64,000 nucleotides of DNA from Cyathus striatus (lineage: Eukaryota; Basidiomycota; Agaricomycetes; Agaricales; Nidulariaceae): assembly GCA_025738555.1 (NCBI GenBank), contig JAOVFP010000003.1, positions 4,340,001 to 4,404,000 of the forward strand, written 5' to 3'. The position numbers and the translations under genes are program-made. Below the pieces are notes generated by a model. That model was not told the DNA's origin. It worked only from the letters and a program-made list of their open reading frames with translations, and did no database searches. Shown here in pieces: positions 32,330 through 43,926 of this stretch (the stretch's first letter is position 1; every line of letters starts with the position of its first letter).

Positions 32330-32905
32330 AATATTTTATGGCAACATGTTTTGCACCACTAACCGCAGCTATTGGCAGCTATCATTGTCTGGGGTGAAAG
32401 AAAGCTGACGCCCTTTAAAATGATGGGTGTCCAAGGTGTCAGGGTGTCCGGGTAACTCTGCGAGTATTTGTTAGACTTGAAAATGAAGTTAAGCATACCT
32501 CGTTAATGATAATACCAAATTGCTTAATTCCAGTTGCAGTGTTATCCTACAATCATGTAGGTAAATGAAATTTCGGGGATAAAGCACCAGACCAAAACAC
32601 ACGAAGTAATGTTGGCTAATAGTACTTCCAGAAGTAGCGGATTTGGTCCCAATACGAAGAGCTTGGTCACTAAATATGATAAATTTAGAGACATTCGCAA
32701 CTTGAATGATGATATCTTACTTATTGATAATAGTATTTCCTGAAACAACTACAATAGAGACAGTCACATCCGAATCATTAGATCCCTGAACAAAAAATCA
32801 ACAACAGATGGGAACAAGATGGGTAGCCCACAGAGTAGTTGTTTCACTTTAAAATGAGGTTAGATCCCTTGTTGATAGTGAGATAGTAATCCCAATGTTA
32901 GCAGA
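32330..32905 (-). pseudogene. Polygalacturonase (GH28) relic
   Basis: Spliced minus-strand exons read 'YLTINKGSNLIL', then 'GSNDSDVTVSIVVVSGNTI', 'DQALRIGTKSATSGSTISQ', 'DNTATGIKQFGIIINESYPD', 'ILKGVSFLSP' and, in a shifted frame, 'SGAKHVAI'. This is the parallel beta-helix order of endo-polygalacturonases, which cut pectin. The catalytic motifs are gone: the usual DDC before L-x-I-N-x-G-S is DYY, and the GGHG segment reads GYPS. A stop follows 'NLILK' and a frameshift precedes 'SGAKH'. Introns near 32690-32740 and 32545-32600 look real. I am fairly sure of the family and sure that it is dead. Confidence 0.6.
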
Positions 32906-33429
32906 TATTTCCCCCGATGGCACTTGCATGATATGGTATGGTATTCACCTGATTCTTCATAGCACTGCAATATATATAATTAGACCTGTGAGATAGGAAC
33001 AATGATTGCGAGACAGAGAATGCAGGAGTTATAAAAAATAAAACAAATTAGAGTAGACTGTTAGTGTAATTAATGATTTTCACCGAGTTACGAGGGTATG
33101 TTGACAGGAGACTGGCCCAACAGAGAGAATGACTCATGAGACAGGATCAAGGGTTCTATGTTTTATAACAGCATAGTTAAAATGAGGCATTTTATGTTGA
33201 TAGTTAAACGTTAAACGTTTAGGCCTAAGGTCTCTGCAGTGCTTGAGTGACGGGCCCACTGAAAGGGGTGGGGGATCGCATAAAATTCATACGGGCTGAT
33301 TACATAATGCGCCTCGACCTAATTTGTATTGTTTGTTTTACCTTGAGTTACCAAATAAACACATCACTGTAATGCCGTTATGCAAGCTTGGCCCGTGCAC
33401 GTGCACATTCGCTCACAGTGTATCTTGCC

Positions 33430-33570
33430 TGAACTCTTGCTTTCTTTTCCCCCACTTCTTCCCTTCCCTGCCCTCCTCCCACTCCCCTACTCTTTCCCCT
33501 CTTCTTCCTTCCCTTCCCCTTCCCTTCCCTTCCCCTTCCCCTTCCCCTTCCCTTCCCTTCCCCTTCCCGT
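33430..33570. repeat. Polypyrimidine tract (CCCTT)n
   Basis: An almost pure C/T strand made of TTCCC and CCCTT units. Open frames crossing it (Pro/Ser-rich forwards, Gly/Arg/Glu-rich backwards) are composition artefacts. Confidence 0.85.
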
Positions 33571-35342
33571 TCTTTTTGCTGTTCTCTGAGTCCTACTCTG
33601 AGTACCTTCAAGTTCTCCCCGACCGGTACATCTGAATTCTGACCAATATCGAAGCTGAAGTTCTGCCTGCAACCAATGCTTTCATCAAGGCTAAAACTCC
33701 ATTCACTCCAGCTTCTGTATGATATTGAAGCTCACTATTTGTCTCTCTAGAAATCTTGTCCTGGCCTCCCCTTTCTTCTCTCCCTCATCTGCATTCGCAG
33801 GTGTGTTTGATTCATATATGCGGACTCTTTGGGGCAATGCCACAACATGGAGCTCGTGGTGCATAATCTAGTGCTCAGGGCAATGTATCCATTCTTTAGT
33901 TCTCCTTTTCATGTTGTGGCGTGTGCTTGAGCAGTGGGTATACAAAGGACTTCTGGGTTGATTGGAATGCCATGCTGTTAGGATTTGAGCTTGAAGGGGG
34001 AGGGGGGTGCCATCGTGTGGTTCTTGAATCGGTTACTGGAGTCATGTTGATGTTGCCTTCAGACATGGAGGAGAGATTATGCTCTTCCACTGCAGTTCTG
34101 TTATTGATATATTATCACTCTTGTTATCTTCTTAGACAGAGAAGGAGATGGGATTAAGCTGGTACTGCTGCCATGCAGTATGTTCAACGACACTTTCTTT
34201 CCTTTGCTCTACTCTTTCCTCCACTCTTTGTTAGTGGATTCTTTGAAACGACATTTTAACATTTTTTCAGACGTTCGTCCACAGTGGATTGTTCCACTTG
34301 ACAGTATTCAGAAGTGGGCTCTTCTGGATTGCTGCGCCCTCGTCAGGATGGTACTGTGGATTGGCAGCTGTGTGTGTTGTCACAAGAGCAGGGACAAGGT
34401 AGTTATCCTGTTCTTCATTGCCTAACCTGCATCTGGGTGAATGGTGATTTCTGAGCGTAACACATACTGATGGTGGATATCTTATACCACCAAGTTCTAC
34501 TGGTGGTCTCTGATCATCTTTATATTTTCAGTAGGTCTGTGCATATATTATACTTGTGTGTTCGTTTAATTTGTTGGGTCTTCCTTGTTGTCACTGTTGA
34601 ATGTTCTGTATATCTCTTGTGTCGTGTATAATTGTTTTAGTATAGATTGTTTAAATTTGATTTTTGGTTTGCGTTATCGCTCAATCTAAGAGGTATATAA
34701 GCATTGCACTGTTATGTGGGAATTCATTCCCACTGCTTTCCAATGGGTGGGAAATATTCTATTGGATTATATTAGATTCCAAGCTTTCTATTGCATCAAA
34801 ATAATTTTAGTCCTTTACATGGCGACAAAATAATTGCTCTGGTATGTATTTTAGCAATGTAATCCATTGTATTTCATGCTCACAACCCTATCCCATGCCG
34901 ATAATTATTGCTGACTATCCCAAGCAACCCCGGCTTCCATGGCGCTCACAACAAATCCAGTCATTACAATACATTTTACATTATTTTATTTAATTCTACA
35001 TAAATCTATTATATTCCGTTCCCTATGTATGTGGCACACTTTTTTACTGATGCTGATCTGGGAGGGTGGTTGAGGTAGTGGTCGATGGGTTAGGGTTAAA
35101 AAATGATTGTGCTCGTTGATGCCCTCAACTTGCCAATTCCTCTTTCTCCATCCTAAATTAATGGTATGTTGGCTCTACCATCTGATGTCTTGCTGCCACT
35201 GGTGATCTTCGGAGTCCAAAACCCTGAAATATGCCGACTGCTGCTTTAAGTGGGCTTTGAAATTTTGAAATTTGACCTCAGACTAGGAAACACAGTCTTC
35301 GCACATGCTTGATACTTCCACTCCCACCGTTTCTTCTCATTG
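33571..35342. other. Intergenic, no gene recognised
   Basis: Some open stretches exist (33921-34157, 34180-34425) but show no motif, and I find no consistent splice model. It contains the upstream region of the family B gene. Confidence 0.45.
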
Positions 35343-36269
35343 ATGCCCATAGCACTTAGGACACTGTTGAGGTATCGAACCACACTGAACAGCCTGCCCT
35401 TCAGCGTCTCTTGCACCTCATCTCCTGCTCTTTGGTTCCCTCGAATGCGGGTTGCTAATTCTAAGCTACCTGTCATCAGACTCTCCTTTGTACTACAAAC
35501 ACTACACACAACGTCAACATGCTCACAAAGCATCTCTAGCTCAACCTCAAGTGTCCCCGCTCCCACACTTTTGTATAGAATCTGCTACAGGTGCAATGGA
35601 ACTCAACGCTCAAAGGTGCTAGGCACGATAATTGGTACGTCCCACCACAGTTCATTCATTCATCACCCAACAGATTGACACTCGGCAGGCCTCTCAATAG
35701 CCTCCATCATCTTCGCTATATCCACCTGGTACACCGCATATGACCTCTATAGAAGAGCAACAGCACTCGACATCATATCCCAGCTTCAAGCCCAATCCTA
35801 CTTGAATACCTCTGTATCAGGTATGCTCCAATCCATCAAAACCATCACGTCCATTCTCGCGAAAGTAACCGACCCCCCACCGGATCTAAACTACCTCCTC
35901 GATATCATAGAAAAGTATATCAAGCTACATCAAGCGGAAATGGACAACTACGAGGTGGATGCTCTGCAGCTTATGCTTCTGCCTGTGTCGCAGGAGGTGT
36001 GGGATACGCTTCGTTATGTGGAGTTTGCAAAGTGGAATCTTGTGGTGTGTATGAAGGCAATGGAATTGGTTATTGATTGTTGTATGCAGGAGCTGGGCCC
36101 AGTAGTTTTGGTAGATAAACTTATGGGATTGGTGCTTCAAAATTTGACCGTAGTGGCTAGCATTGCGGTAGAGGAAGAGGCGGGGAGGTTGGGTGATTGT
36201 GTAATGGGTGATAAGAATCGGAAGGAGGAGGAACAGAAGGCTAAGAGTGATATACAAGTTATTGGATGA
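35343..36269 (+). CDS. Unrecognised family B protein: presequence-like N-terminus, one membrane helix, helical C-domain (copy 1)
   Basis: Two exons, 35343-35634 and 35689-36269, with a 54-bp GT-AG intron, giving 290 residues. Residues 1-65 contain many Arg/Ser/Thr and almost no acids ('TLHTTSTC'), like a mitochondrial presequence. A hydrophobic helix (about 93-115) straddles the intron. The remaining ~175 residues are helical, with 'YEVDALQLMLLPVSQEV' and 'ELGPVVLVDKL', and end in a Lys/Glu-rich tail. A near-identical copy lies inverted at 42656-43582 with the intron at the same place and of the same length. It resembles family A in layout only. Subcellular location is inferred from composition. 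No known family recognised. Confidence 0.75.
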
Positions 36270-36493
36270 TGTTGTTGCAATGTTCACTTGGGTTTAGACA
36301 CGGCAAGTTTCATTAATATCATTTTTGTCTTAGAGCGAGCGCGTCTACCGCTAGAGAAGGAAGCTCAATAAGAGGTATATGCGGTGATCCACTGACGATG
36401 CATTGAACTAAAACTGTGCATAGAAGATATAAATACAAAATCCGCCAGTCCATATAATCGCAACAGGGTATATTACAATCCATGCACCGGTAA

Positions 36494-37505
36494 CTACTTC
36501 ACCTCTCCTCCCTCTTGCACACTGCCACCTCCATCCCCAGCATCAATAGTAGCCGCAACATCAAACAACGTATCAGTCATCGCCAACTCATAGTTTGAAA
36601 GTTTTATCATAGTATAAATTGGCAAATTTCCCACTTGCACATTCTCATCAATCATGATCAACAATTCACTGAACTGCAGATAAAGAAGGAGTTTAGCTGC
36701 ATCCTTTGGAGTGCTAGCTATCATTTCCTGGAAGTTCGAACCTGCGGTTACGAATTTCTTGACTTTTATTTTGCTGTCAATTATCTCTCGCCATCGTTTT
36801 GGATGTGTTTTAAAGTCCTGTTTGAATTTTGAGATTAGGCTGTCCCGATTGGATGAGTGGTCACCGGGTTGAGACATTTCACTGTACAAAGCAGCCAGCT
36901 GAGGATTTTTATAACTCCAAATGGCCTTCTTTATCCAGTTCTGATTCTGTATCCGATCACGCTCGTCTTCAATGCGTTTTAAAATGCCTAGGATGATGGA
37001 TATATGCTCCAGCAGCTCTTCCGGTGTGGACGTTTTATCTAAATGGAAAAGGCAAAGGCGTAGTTGTAGATCGCAAACTATTTCTGCTGCATTGTGCATA
37101 CACTCCAATTCAGCTTGCCATGAGGTTGCTTCATATGCCATAGAGATGGAGAAGAGGGTTAAACTGGCTGGTTCATGATTGTAATGTAAGTTGAATTTTT
37201 GGAGTAATACTACTGTACTGACTGATGGCTGCGCCCCTCCGTATCGATCTTCGTGCTCCATTTGTCCTGTACAGAGCTCGATAAAATAGACTTGAAATCG
37301 TGATAAGTGGAGATGTGGCATTGGTAAGTGACGAGGTGGTGTGCAGAGCTCGTGCTCGTGCCTGTGGTTCTGCAGTGAATGACAGTGTGATCTGAGTCTT
37401 TGTTCTTGTTCGAGGGAATCTAGTAGCAGTGGTGAGGGTAGGAGAAGGTCGAAAAGACAGCGTGTTCAGTGTAGTACGCGACTTTGATAGTGTCCTTTGT
37501 GACAT
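36494..37505 (-). CDS. Family C protein, relative of family B
   Basis: Exon 1 is 37505-37219 and exon 2 is 37163-36494, with a 55-bp intron (37164-37218), giving 318 residues. The N-terminus ('MSQRTLSKSRTTLNTLSFRP', 'RALHTTSSL') parallels the family B start ('ALRTLSRYRTTLNSLP', 'RTLHTTSTC'). The intron sits at the equivalent point, just before the hydrophobic segment 'LTLFSISMAY'. The C-domain is longer and diverged ('KTHPKRWREIIDSKIKVKKF', 'LLLYLQFSELLIMIDENVQV') and ends with a Gly/Glu-rich tail. It converges tail-to-tail with the family B gene at 35343. The shared intron position suggests common ancestry; function unknown. Confidence 0.65.
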
Positions 37506-38706
37506 TGCTATCGATGAGCGGGTTGGCGAAGATGGAAGTTAAGTGTGAGAGTGGGGAGTGCTAAGTATTGCCACGGGTAACGCGGTAACGTGCAGAGTAT
37601 CATTCCGGCCATCAGCCCGCTAATAACTAAACTAACTCTGCATACCTAAGTACACTGTTTACTTTGGGGACCCAAGCACAAAGTTTTAACGTTAGCTGTT
37701 AGTAAAACACACATTTGTAGTCAAATACTTGACCTAAGTAACATTCTCAATTAAATCACAGATTAATAGCAGAATCTGGAGATGTGGGATAGTCAAGACA
37801 TCCAGTACATACAAAGAAATTTAATGTGCTCTTAGTTTGACTTGTGCAAGCACGAAGTCTTAAGCCCAGGACCCACGACAGGGGAGCACGATGAAGGATA
37901 ATAAGTATTCCACCCACCCCGGGAAGATGTACCTTTATATCCCGAATCTCAAATGTTGTCAATGTCGGCATGCCAGAAGGTTAGGATAGGAACAGGGTCG
38001 AAACGATAGACAAATATGCCAGTTCAATGCCAAACCTAAGTCCGACAAAGCACAAATTGTACAGAGGAAATATCAGAATGCTAACGAAATAAGTGTGTCA
38101 ACGAACCTAAGTTGTGAATAGCACATGTGGAGTACTATCCCCAGCCTGGTGGATAGCACAGATTTGCCAGACACACGACTCGCTACCGAGGAATATGTGT
38201 GTTCAACGCCAAACCTAAGTTGTGTGGACATCGTGCATGCCAAACCTGGTGGGTACAACACATATTTGCCTGTCGGAAAAGCCAGGGATGAATGTCGAGG
38301 TTTCAGATAGTATGGTTGTTGCCAGAGACCATTGAAGTTCGAACCAAAGCTGCACAAGAAAAAGAGAGGAGTGAGAGATTGTCGAGATTCGAGAAGGAGA
38401 GTACGCACTTTTTGAAACTGCCAGGCATGACCCTGAGACATCATCAGAGACCGCAGGCAGCGGACAACATCGTTTGCTAGAGATGAAGAAACGTTGGTAA
38501 ATAGGCATTCCTGAGCCAGAAGATGGGTCCAGGAGGCTGACATGAACAATGGACAGGCAATATTGTAAAATGTATATATTATCTACGGTAAGTTACAGTA
38601 AATCATAATGTATGCATACTGTAAATTACCATAGGTTACCAGATAGGAAGTACTTAGGAGGCTGATTCTCACATCTCTAGGGAAGCTGATGCACAAGGCA
38701 TTCCTA
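37506..38706. other. Intergenic with short repeated phrases
   Basis: No gene. The phrase GCCAAACCTAAGT and variants recurs at about 38029, 38104, 38210 and 38248, a degenerate tandem structure of about 40-110 bp spacing. Confidence 0.45.
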
Positions 38707-39787
38707 CAGTTGGGGTCATGCAAACACCACCAACTTTAATATCTCAACAACGCGAATTTTTTGGCACAAACTAACTTCAGATTCAGAATCAGCAGCCTCA
38801 GAAACGTCAAAAACCGATGTTTTCGGAAAGTTCCCACGAGAGAATAGGCGCGCCAAAATTTTTGACCAAAAAATCGACATGTTACAGGGTCTAAATCTAC
38901 CTGATTCAGGCCATGGACCCTATCACGGCATAGGAGAGAACTGAAATGTCCAAGGAAACACAAGTTTTGACTCAAAACTGTAAAACTACGTACATAATTA
39001 TAAGTATGCACTTTGTGTGCACTTACATTTTCTAAAGTAAGTGTCAAACAAAGGAAATACTACCATGCTGACACATCAGAGGTTGCTGACTAAGGCTGTC
39101 AGCTTGGCATGCTGGTCTGAACTCCGAGTCCCTACAGCGGAGACTAAATGTATTGATAACTTTTATCTACTCCAAGTCTACTCACTTCAATATTCTTGAT
39201 GGGCACATCAAGGCTTGAAATAAGATCAATGCTACAATTCCTCATCAGGATGGAATTTATAGCCTTGAATCTATGACTTGTCAAGAATAAAATAGTTGTC
39301 TAATGCCATTACTTTAAAGTTTGTAGCAATTAGTATGTAGTACTATTGATTACATATTTCTTTATAGTAACGTTTTTTTACTGCTGTTGCTGCAGTGTTT
39401 CTATACAATCCATTTAAGCAAGATTTAATACCTTTTAAAGGATTTTTGGGCATTTTTTACAATGTATACTACAGGTATGACCAGTTACTTAAGATTTTTT
39501 AGTGCCAGAACAGGTACTCCGGTGGGGATTATTTTGATGGAATCATAACTAGATTAATGAAAGGATGCCAAAAATGAAATTTCCGGGATTTTGCCTATTT
39601 TTTTCGGCCGTACGCCAAATTTTTGGGTCAAAAATACAAAAAATCAGTATGAGCGAAATCGGCTTGTGGAAATCAAAAGCTAACCCTCGAAATATGCTAT
39701 TCTGACGGTTTTCGGAGGTCAGAAGTCATTTGAGCTGTGGGAAAAAATCAACCAAAAAAGTTGGTGGTGTTTGCGTGACCCCAACTA
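38707..39787. mobile_element. Tc1/mariner-like non-autonomous element, 1,081 bp
   Basis: The termini CAGTTGGGGTCATGCAAACA and, inverted at the right, TAGTTGGGGTCACGCAAACA are followed by shared CCACCAACTTT. They are flanked by TA dinucleotides (38705-38706, 39788-39789), the mariner target duplication. No intact transposase; short open frames inside lack the D-D-D/E motifs. Confidence 0.75.
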
Positions 39788-40332
39788 TAGCAACCAGACA
39801 ACGAGGTGCGCCTGCATCCCACGGTGGCGGGATTCCCACCTTCTTCACGCCATCAAGCCAATATTTAGTACTTCTTTTCATTTCATCAATCATCTCAACA
39901 TAATTAATTAACCGAAAGAAGCCACGTGTCAATGCTTAAAGCATTGTGCACTGGCCAATGCCTGCAACCATCTGCATAAAATACAGGTTTCTTGGGTATT
40001 ACTAAATGAGAATATGTATGAGAATATGCAGATCAACTAATTCTGACTGTCTGTAATATATACATAAAGAAATAAGGCCGGCAAGCGGCAAGGCCCACTA
40101 CCCCTTGATTTACCTTGACTCTCATTCACCATGACACGTTGCAATTGTTGAGTCGCTCATTAAACATACTGTTACAATTTCTCGATGTTGTATTGTAACT
40201 ATAGTAGTAATTGGGACTGTCATTATTACTTTGCAGTAGAATATTGTAAGAATTGAATGAAGTCAGCCTTATTTGTTATCAAGTCTCAATGAAAGAATCC
40301 TTATACTGTTAAATTGAACATGTGATGCTGAT
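39788..40332. other. Intergenic, no gene seen
   Basis: AT-rich spacer between the mariner-like element and the RRM relic. It holds no recognisable feature. Confidence 0.4.
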
Positions 40333-41420
40333 TCATTGCGACCCCAAATACCGCCCTAACATCCTCTCCGCCTCATCCCATCCGTCGCCAATGGCAGATC
40401 GACTCAACAAATTCAAGTAAGCAACCAATGCGGGTGGGTTGAGCTTTTCGTGAAGAACTTTGAGCACATCACGCCACATGGTCCAGGGCAATCAGAAGCA
40501 GATGGGGGTGATATATTGCAGGAGGGGTGGATCTGTGTGTTGTTAGACAGATAGAAATGGGGAGAGGAGAGAGGAAAGAAAAGCAGAGTCGAAGAGAGGG
40601 ACAAAAGAGAGGGAAAGAGGGATGGATGAAATAGGAAATACTTGATCTTTACAACCATGTCCCTCTTCAAATGGTGCTGCACATCAACATGTTTCCATGT
40701 GCTTATATCTATCAGCAACACCACGACTGAGAGGTATCCAATGTGCATGGGCTTGCCATTGAGCAAATTATCTTGTTGGCATCTTCGTGGTGGTGGAATT
40801 TGAGGGTTGTGCGGCCTAGGGAGGTTAGATTTTTATCATCTTTGTCTGTAATGTCATTAAGCAAGATATCTCAAGGATAAGATGAGGAAGAACATACCAA
40901 ATAACACTCCTTCACCATCCCCTCCCCAATCCCCTCAAAGAACATCCTCACATCATCCTCCATCACCTCCTGATCCAAATTGGTCACATACAACATCTAT
41001 GAAGAAGTCTGTGGCTCGATAACTTCATATAATGACTCTCGATAACATTGGACGTTCAGTTCTCAGCATGCAGATCGAATGGGTTATGTTTGTGCATGAG
41101 GAACGCCACAGATGATTCCTAGAATGTGGAATACACTACATACCCATATCCATTACAGCATCCATCAAGTCATTTCTCTGCCAGCGTGTATTAGTACAGA
41201 ATAGAAACTATAAAAGAGAAGAGACAAATACACCAATTTGAATTGCTTCAATAACACCATATGGCTTAAACAGTGCTTTCAAGTTGTCCTCCGTTGTTTC
41301 AGGGACCAAGGAGCAGATCTGCAATGTTCCCATGGGATATGGGGGCAGGCCTGCACAATGGTTTATGTGTTTGGGTTTCTGGGGATATGAGTCATGACAA
41401 TGAGTGGGAAAAACAATCAA
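40333..41420 (-). pseudogene. Two-RRM RNA-binding protein gene, decayed
   Basis: On the minus strand a first RRM starts with 'GTLQICSLVPETTEDNLKAL' (RNP2-like) and 'FKPYGVIEAIQI', and continues after an intron as 'GYGYVVY' (RNP1-like), 'SSVAFLMHKHNPFDLHAEN'. A second starts 'MLYVTNLDQEV' and continues 'GRTTLKFHHHEDANKI' and 'LNGKPMHIGYLSVVV'. The last exon is open and convincing: 'MWRDVLKVLHEKLNPPALVA' then 'YLNLLSRSAIGDGWDEAERM', ending at a TGA (40335-40333). Stops occur in RRM1 (before 'ESSVAF' and after 'HAEN'), so the gene is probably dead or a rearranged copy. An A/G-rich stretch at 40555-40630 lies in an intron. It probably bound RNA; the start codon is unclear. Confidence 0.55.
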
Positions 41421-41955
41421 AGAGCCTTCCAGCTAGCCAATCACACAGCGTCCCAAGTCATCAGCCAATCATATTGCCAGAAAGTGAGATCCCGACCGCA
41501 ATCCACAAATTGCCTTATAGGGAAATCCAAACGACCCTATAACCCAACTACCTTAAAAGGTAGTGGGAATATGTACGTAATTGATTCAAAATACGTACCA
41601 GGGCTTGCTAAGTATTCATGAGGTAGAAATATATTTATGGAAATTATGGAAATGCGGAAAACATATGAAAAACATAGATGAAAACATAAGGAAAACATAC
41701 AATACGATATCCGAAGCATAAGGCTTCGAAGGATGCAAAGAAGAAGCGGATCGCCACACGCAATTCTTTAATGTCAATATGAAACACTTTGGGAACACCC
41801 TCGCATCATATCTCCGCGGTGGAGCAAATGCATGTAAGTTTGCTGAATTTGGAAGTGTCGGTATTACCATTCCCGTCATCGCGCTCAGAGACTACAGTGT
41901 ACGTATAGTATAGATTTCACTTACATTTATTGGGGTCCGTTGTAATTACTGTACA
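41421..41955. other. Intergenic, no gene recognised
   Basis: Contains an AT-rich tract with repeated GAAAACATA words (about 41655-41705) and no supported gene. Confidence 0.4.
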
Positions 41956-42201
41956 TTATGTAGCATTACTTTCCCACATCAGGTGAGTGGGGATGCTGGA
42001 AACTACGCTAGGGAAGTACGGTGGTGCGTGTAGCGTTCGAGCTTGTACGCGTAGTTCTGAGAGCCTGGTGACAGGTAGCTTGGTTGCCCATATTCGGGGG
42101 AATTGGAGTGCAGGAGCAGGAGACGAGATGGAAAAAGCGCGAAAGGGTAACCCGTGTAGTGCAGTGCGATATCTCGATAATGTCCTTTGTGCTATGGGCA
42201 T
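41956..42201 (-). pseudogene. Family B N-terminal fragment
   Basis: From ATG at 42201 it reads 'MPIAQRTLSRYRTALHGLPF' and '…ARTLHAPP', clearly the presequence region of family B. It then stops before the membrane helix. The sequence around the ATG (TGTCCTTTGTGCTATGGGCATCGATGA on the plus strand, in part) is the same as upstream of the other copies. Truncated duplicate. Confidence 0.65.
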
Positions 42202-42655
42202 CGATGAAAGTGGGGGTATAAGGGAACCTCGCGCGGGCGCTGTCGGCGCGGTTCTTCTAAGCCAAATCACAGCGCGGCTGTCATATATCAGAATGTGGAC
42301 TCAGACCTGAGCCAACTCAGGGCAAGACACCAGATGACAGAGCAAACTTGGAGCAAACAGTCGAAAGGCGTTTGAAAGATAGGATGGGATGGAGAGGAAG
42401 GAGAGATAAGAAAACTGAGCGTGCTCAGCGTAGTACTCAGCGTAGTAGTATGATAAATTCAATGCGCTGAGTCGTGGGCGTCAACGAGTCCTCTATCCAC
42501 ACAGTTGTAGTTCAGTGTATCGTCAGTGGGTCACCACATATACCTCGTATTGAGCTTCCCTCTAGGCTAACGGAAGACATACTCGCTCCAAGACAAAAGT
42601 GACAGTTGGTGAAATCAGGCCTGCTGTGTATAACTTCCAAGTGAATACCACAACA

Positions 42656-43582
42656 TCATCCAATAACCTGTACATCACCCTTGCCCTTCTCTTCGTCCTT
42701 CCGATTCCTATCACCCATTACGCGATCGCCCAACCTCCCCGCCTCTTCATCCTCCGCAATGCGAGCCACCACAGTCAAATGTTCAAGCACCGATTCCATA
42801 ATATAATCTACCAAAACTACTGGGCCCAGCTCCTGCAGACGAACATCAATTATGAAGTCCATTGCCTTCATACACACCACAAGATTCCGCTTTGCAAACT
42901 CCACATAACGAAGCGTATCCAGCACCTCCTGCGACATAGGCAGAAGCAGAAGCTGCAGAGCATCCACCTCGTAGTTGTCCATTTCCGCTTTATGTAGCTT
43001 GATATACTTTTCTATGATATCGAGGAGGTATTTTAGGTGCGATGGAGGATCGGTTGCTTTCGCGAGAATGGGCGTTATGGTTTTGATGGACTGGAGGAGA
43101 CCTAATGCTGAGATATTCGAGTAGGATTGGGCTTGGAGCTGGGATATGATGTCGAGGGCTGTTCCTCTTCTATAGAAGTCGTATGCGGTGTTCCAGGTGG
43201 ATATAGCGAAGACGATGGAGGCTATTGAGAGGCCTGCCGAGAGTCGATCAGTTGTGTGATGAATGAATGAACTGTGGTGGGACGTACCGATTATCGTGCC
43301 TAGTGCCTTTGAACGTTGAGTTCCATCGCGCCTGTAGCGGATTCTGTAGAAAATTGGGGGAGCGGGGACGCTTGAGGTTGAGCTAGAGATGCTCTGTGGA
43401 CACGTTGATGTTGTGTGTAGTGTTCGTGGTGCAAAGGAGAGTCTGGTGACAGGTAGCTTAGAACTAGTAGTTGCCCATATTTGAGGGAATCGGAGAACAG
43501 GAGACGAGGTACAAGAGACGCAGATGGGCAGGCTGTTTAGTGTAGTGCGATATCTCGACAGTGTCCTAAGTGCTGTGGGCAT
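42656..43582 (-). CDS. Family B protein, copy 2
   Basis: ATG at 43582; the stop codon lies at the 42656 end. A 54-bp intron (43234-43287) has the same borders as in copy 1; it happens to be open in frame, so an unspliced reading is also possible. The spliced product is about 290 residues and closely similar to copy 1, with the presequence-like start 'MPTALRTLSRYRTTLNSLPI', a membrane helix around 'GLSIASIVFAIS', and the 'YEVDALQLLLLPMSQEVLDT' helix. The 3' flanks of the two copies are also alike, so the duplicated unit is larger than the gene. Differences are spread over the whole protein and keep the frame, which suggests that both copies are under selection. Confidence 0.75.
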   Translation of the reverse strand: MPTALRTLSRYRTTLNSLPICVSCTSSPVLRFPQIWATTSSKLPVTRLSFAPRTLHTTSTCPQSISSSTSSVPAPPIFYRIRYRRDGTQRSKALGTIIGTSHHSSFIHHTTDRLSAGLSIASIVFAISTWNTAYDFYRRGTALDIISQLQAQSYSNISALGLLQSIKTITPILAKATDPPSHLKYLLDIIEKYIKLHKAEMDNYEVDALQLLLLPMSQEVLDTLRYVEFAKRNLVVCMKAMDFIIDVRLQELGPVVLVDYIMESVLEHLTVVARIAEDEEAGRLGDRVMGDRNRKDEEKGKGDVQVIG

Positions 43583-43926
43583 CGGTGAGAAGAAACGGTG
43601 GGAGTGGAACCATCAAGCATGCACGGGTCAAATTTCAATATTTCAATGCCCACCTAAAGCAGCCGGCATTTCATGGATTTGGACTCCGAAGACCAGTGGC
43701 AGCAAACAAGCAGCAAGACATCCATGTATCAAACAGTAAAGCAATCAAACTGAGTGGACGAGCACGATTAACCCTAACCCACTGACTCTCTTCCAAATAA
43801 CTCGGATTTTAAGCAACACTAGCCATTTGGATCTAACTCGACCACGACCCAAAGCGACTACCCCACAATGAACCATCCATCGATAACCAGCCGCCCAACC
43901 CATCCCCTCCACCACCCACCCCACCA

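Noticed and set aside
33378..33611. Gly/Arg/Glu-rich open frame
   Set aside because: It is a translation of the polypyrimidine tract and is a composition artefact.
35085..35105. TTAGGGTT as telomeric repeat
   Set aside because: A single occurrence without tandem repetition.
35246..35566. Antisense open frame opposite family B exon 1
   Set aside because: It is a shadow frame; the plus-strand gene has conserved splice sites and a paralogue.
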